Source: W589 sp964611805
GTDB lineage: Bacteria > Chloroflexota > Dehalococcoidia > Dehalococcoidales > Fen-1064
Length of the DNA: 64,000 nt
Direction of reading: 5' to 3'
Assembly: GCA_964611805.1 (NCBI GenBank)
Contig: CAZTBG010000001.1
Location: 1-64,000, forward strand
Made by a program: the position numbers and the translations under genes. Below, one piece after another: positions 63,671 to 64,000 of the stretch (position 1 is the first letter of the stretch; each line of letters opens with the position of its first letter). The notes below the pieces were generated by a model. That model was not told the DNA's origin and made no database searches. It worked only from the letters and a program-made list of their open reading frames with translations.

Positions 63671-64000
63671 ATGCCCCGATACCATATCTGGACAATCGGT
63701 TGTCAGATGAACAAGGCCGAATCGGAGCGGCTCGGCAGCTTCTTTGAGCAGCAGGGCTATGAGGTAACGGCAACCGCCGATGAGGCGGACATAGTCGTGC
63801 TCAATAGCTGTGTGGTGCGTCAAAGTGCCGAAAATCGCGTCATCAACAAGCTCCACGCCCTGAAATCACTCAAGAGACAACGTCCTGAGCTCACCCTGGC
63901 CGTGACCGGCTGCTGGGTCGACTCTAATATCGACCAGCTCAGGAAGGGCTTCCCCCACGTCGACCACTTCTTCGGGCCGGGGGAGTGCCCTGGCTGGCTG
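63671..64000 (+). CDS. miaB: tRNA-2-methylthio-N6-dimethylallyladenosine synthase, 3' end outside window
   Basis: MiaB is a radical SAM methylthiotransferase that modifies A37 of tRNAs reading U-starting codons, which fits its position next to tRNA-Ser genes. The first 110 residues are visible. They open YHIWTIGCQMNKAESERLGS, and DIVVLNSCVVRQSAENRV and LTLAVTGCWVDSN follow; the three Cys belong to the N-terminal UPF0004 [4Fe-4S] domain. The radical SAM and TRAM domains lie beyond the window. The ATG at 63671 follows GCAGGACGTGAAATA. Confidence 0.92.
   Translation, partial: MPRYHIWTIGCQMNKAESERLGSFFEQQGYEVTATADEADIVVLNSCVVRQSAENRVINKLHALKSLKRQRPELTLAVTGCWVDSNIDQLRKGFPHVDHFFGPGECPGWL

Noticed and set aside
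63452..63856. Reverse-strand ORFs across the tRNA genes reading RGWDSNPR or REWDSNPR
   Set aside because: This is the well-known false protein from the antisense of tRNA 3' ends (GGTTCGAATCCC). The frame also contains gap residues.

Overview
The window is a stretch of bacterial chromosome (about 55 % GC by eye) carrying roughly 65 protein genes, one complete tRNA-Ser, a second tRNA cut by a 10-N assembly gap, and many dispersed intergenic repeats. I infer Chloroflexota, probably a Dehalococcoidia-like anaerobe. The reasons are an 11-subunit complex I without NuoE/F/G, an archaeal-style HerA/NurA pair, a tungstate transporter with molybdopterin genes, frequent GTG and TTG starts, and ATGA-type gene overlaps. 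This is inference from content; no taxonomic marker was searched.

Layout. 1-7.7 kb, minus strand: a tightly overlapping run (HAS-barrel protein, HerA ATPase, GNAT, RsmA/KsgA, IspE cut by the window edge), preceded by MazG-like, cyclic-nucleotide-binding, lipoprotein and NurA genes. 7.8-13.4 kb: LysE exporter, CDF transporter, SecF-SecD and a CCA-adding-type nucleotidyltransferase. 13.5-24 kb: nuoABCDHIJKLMN with two extra tiny genes. 24.6-28.3 kb: two acyl-CoA dehydrogenases and RmuC. 28.3-36.2 kb: a strong promoter, a Moco/Tuco-type riboswitch, tupABC and moaA, then moaC and mog further on, interleaved with enoyl-CoA hydratase, DinB and CxxCxxCC proteins. 36.5-43.9 kb: pyruvate-kinase-C-like protein, NAD kinase, GNAT, two Nudix enzymes, a radical SAM protein, HIT protein, and a two-subunit fumarase split by a HAD gene.

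44-51.4 kb is the most unusual part. A ParA ATPase and a small ribbon-helix-helix-like protein form an overlapping operon. Seven copies of a short palindromic repeat (core AATTGCGYA) lie in the gaps around it, including directly upstream of parA and over the last codons of the partner gene. This looks like a plasmid-type partition cassette with its centromere/operator sites inside a chromosome. In the same region a duplication of about 200 bp (end of pyrD, one repeat, start of tatD) brackets a lipoprotein gene with 25 consecutive glutamates. A Fur-family gene with a clear inverted-repeat operator and a polytopic membrane protein also sit here.

51.4-64 kb: TatD, YggU, a tandem-duplicated-domain protein, several alpha/beta hydrolases, an MFS carrier, a coiled-coil protein, a methyltransferase, a DUF166 protein, an iron-sulfur flavoprotein-like reductase, YbeY, the tRNA genes and the start of miaB.

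Dispersed repeats: family A (C-rich tract plus GAGGGGC-loop-GCCCCTC hairpin, six copies), family B (two copies), family C (ATTGCGA...GAAGCAAT type, five copies) and family D (the partition-like palindromes, seven copies).
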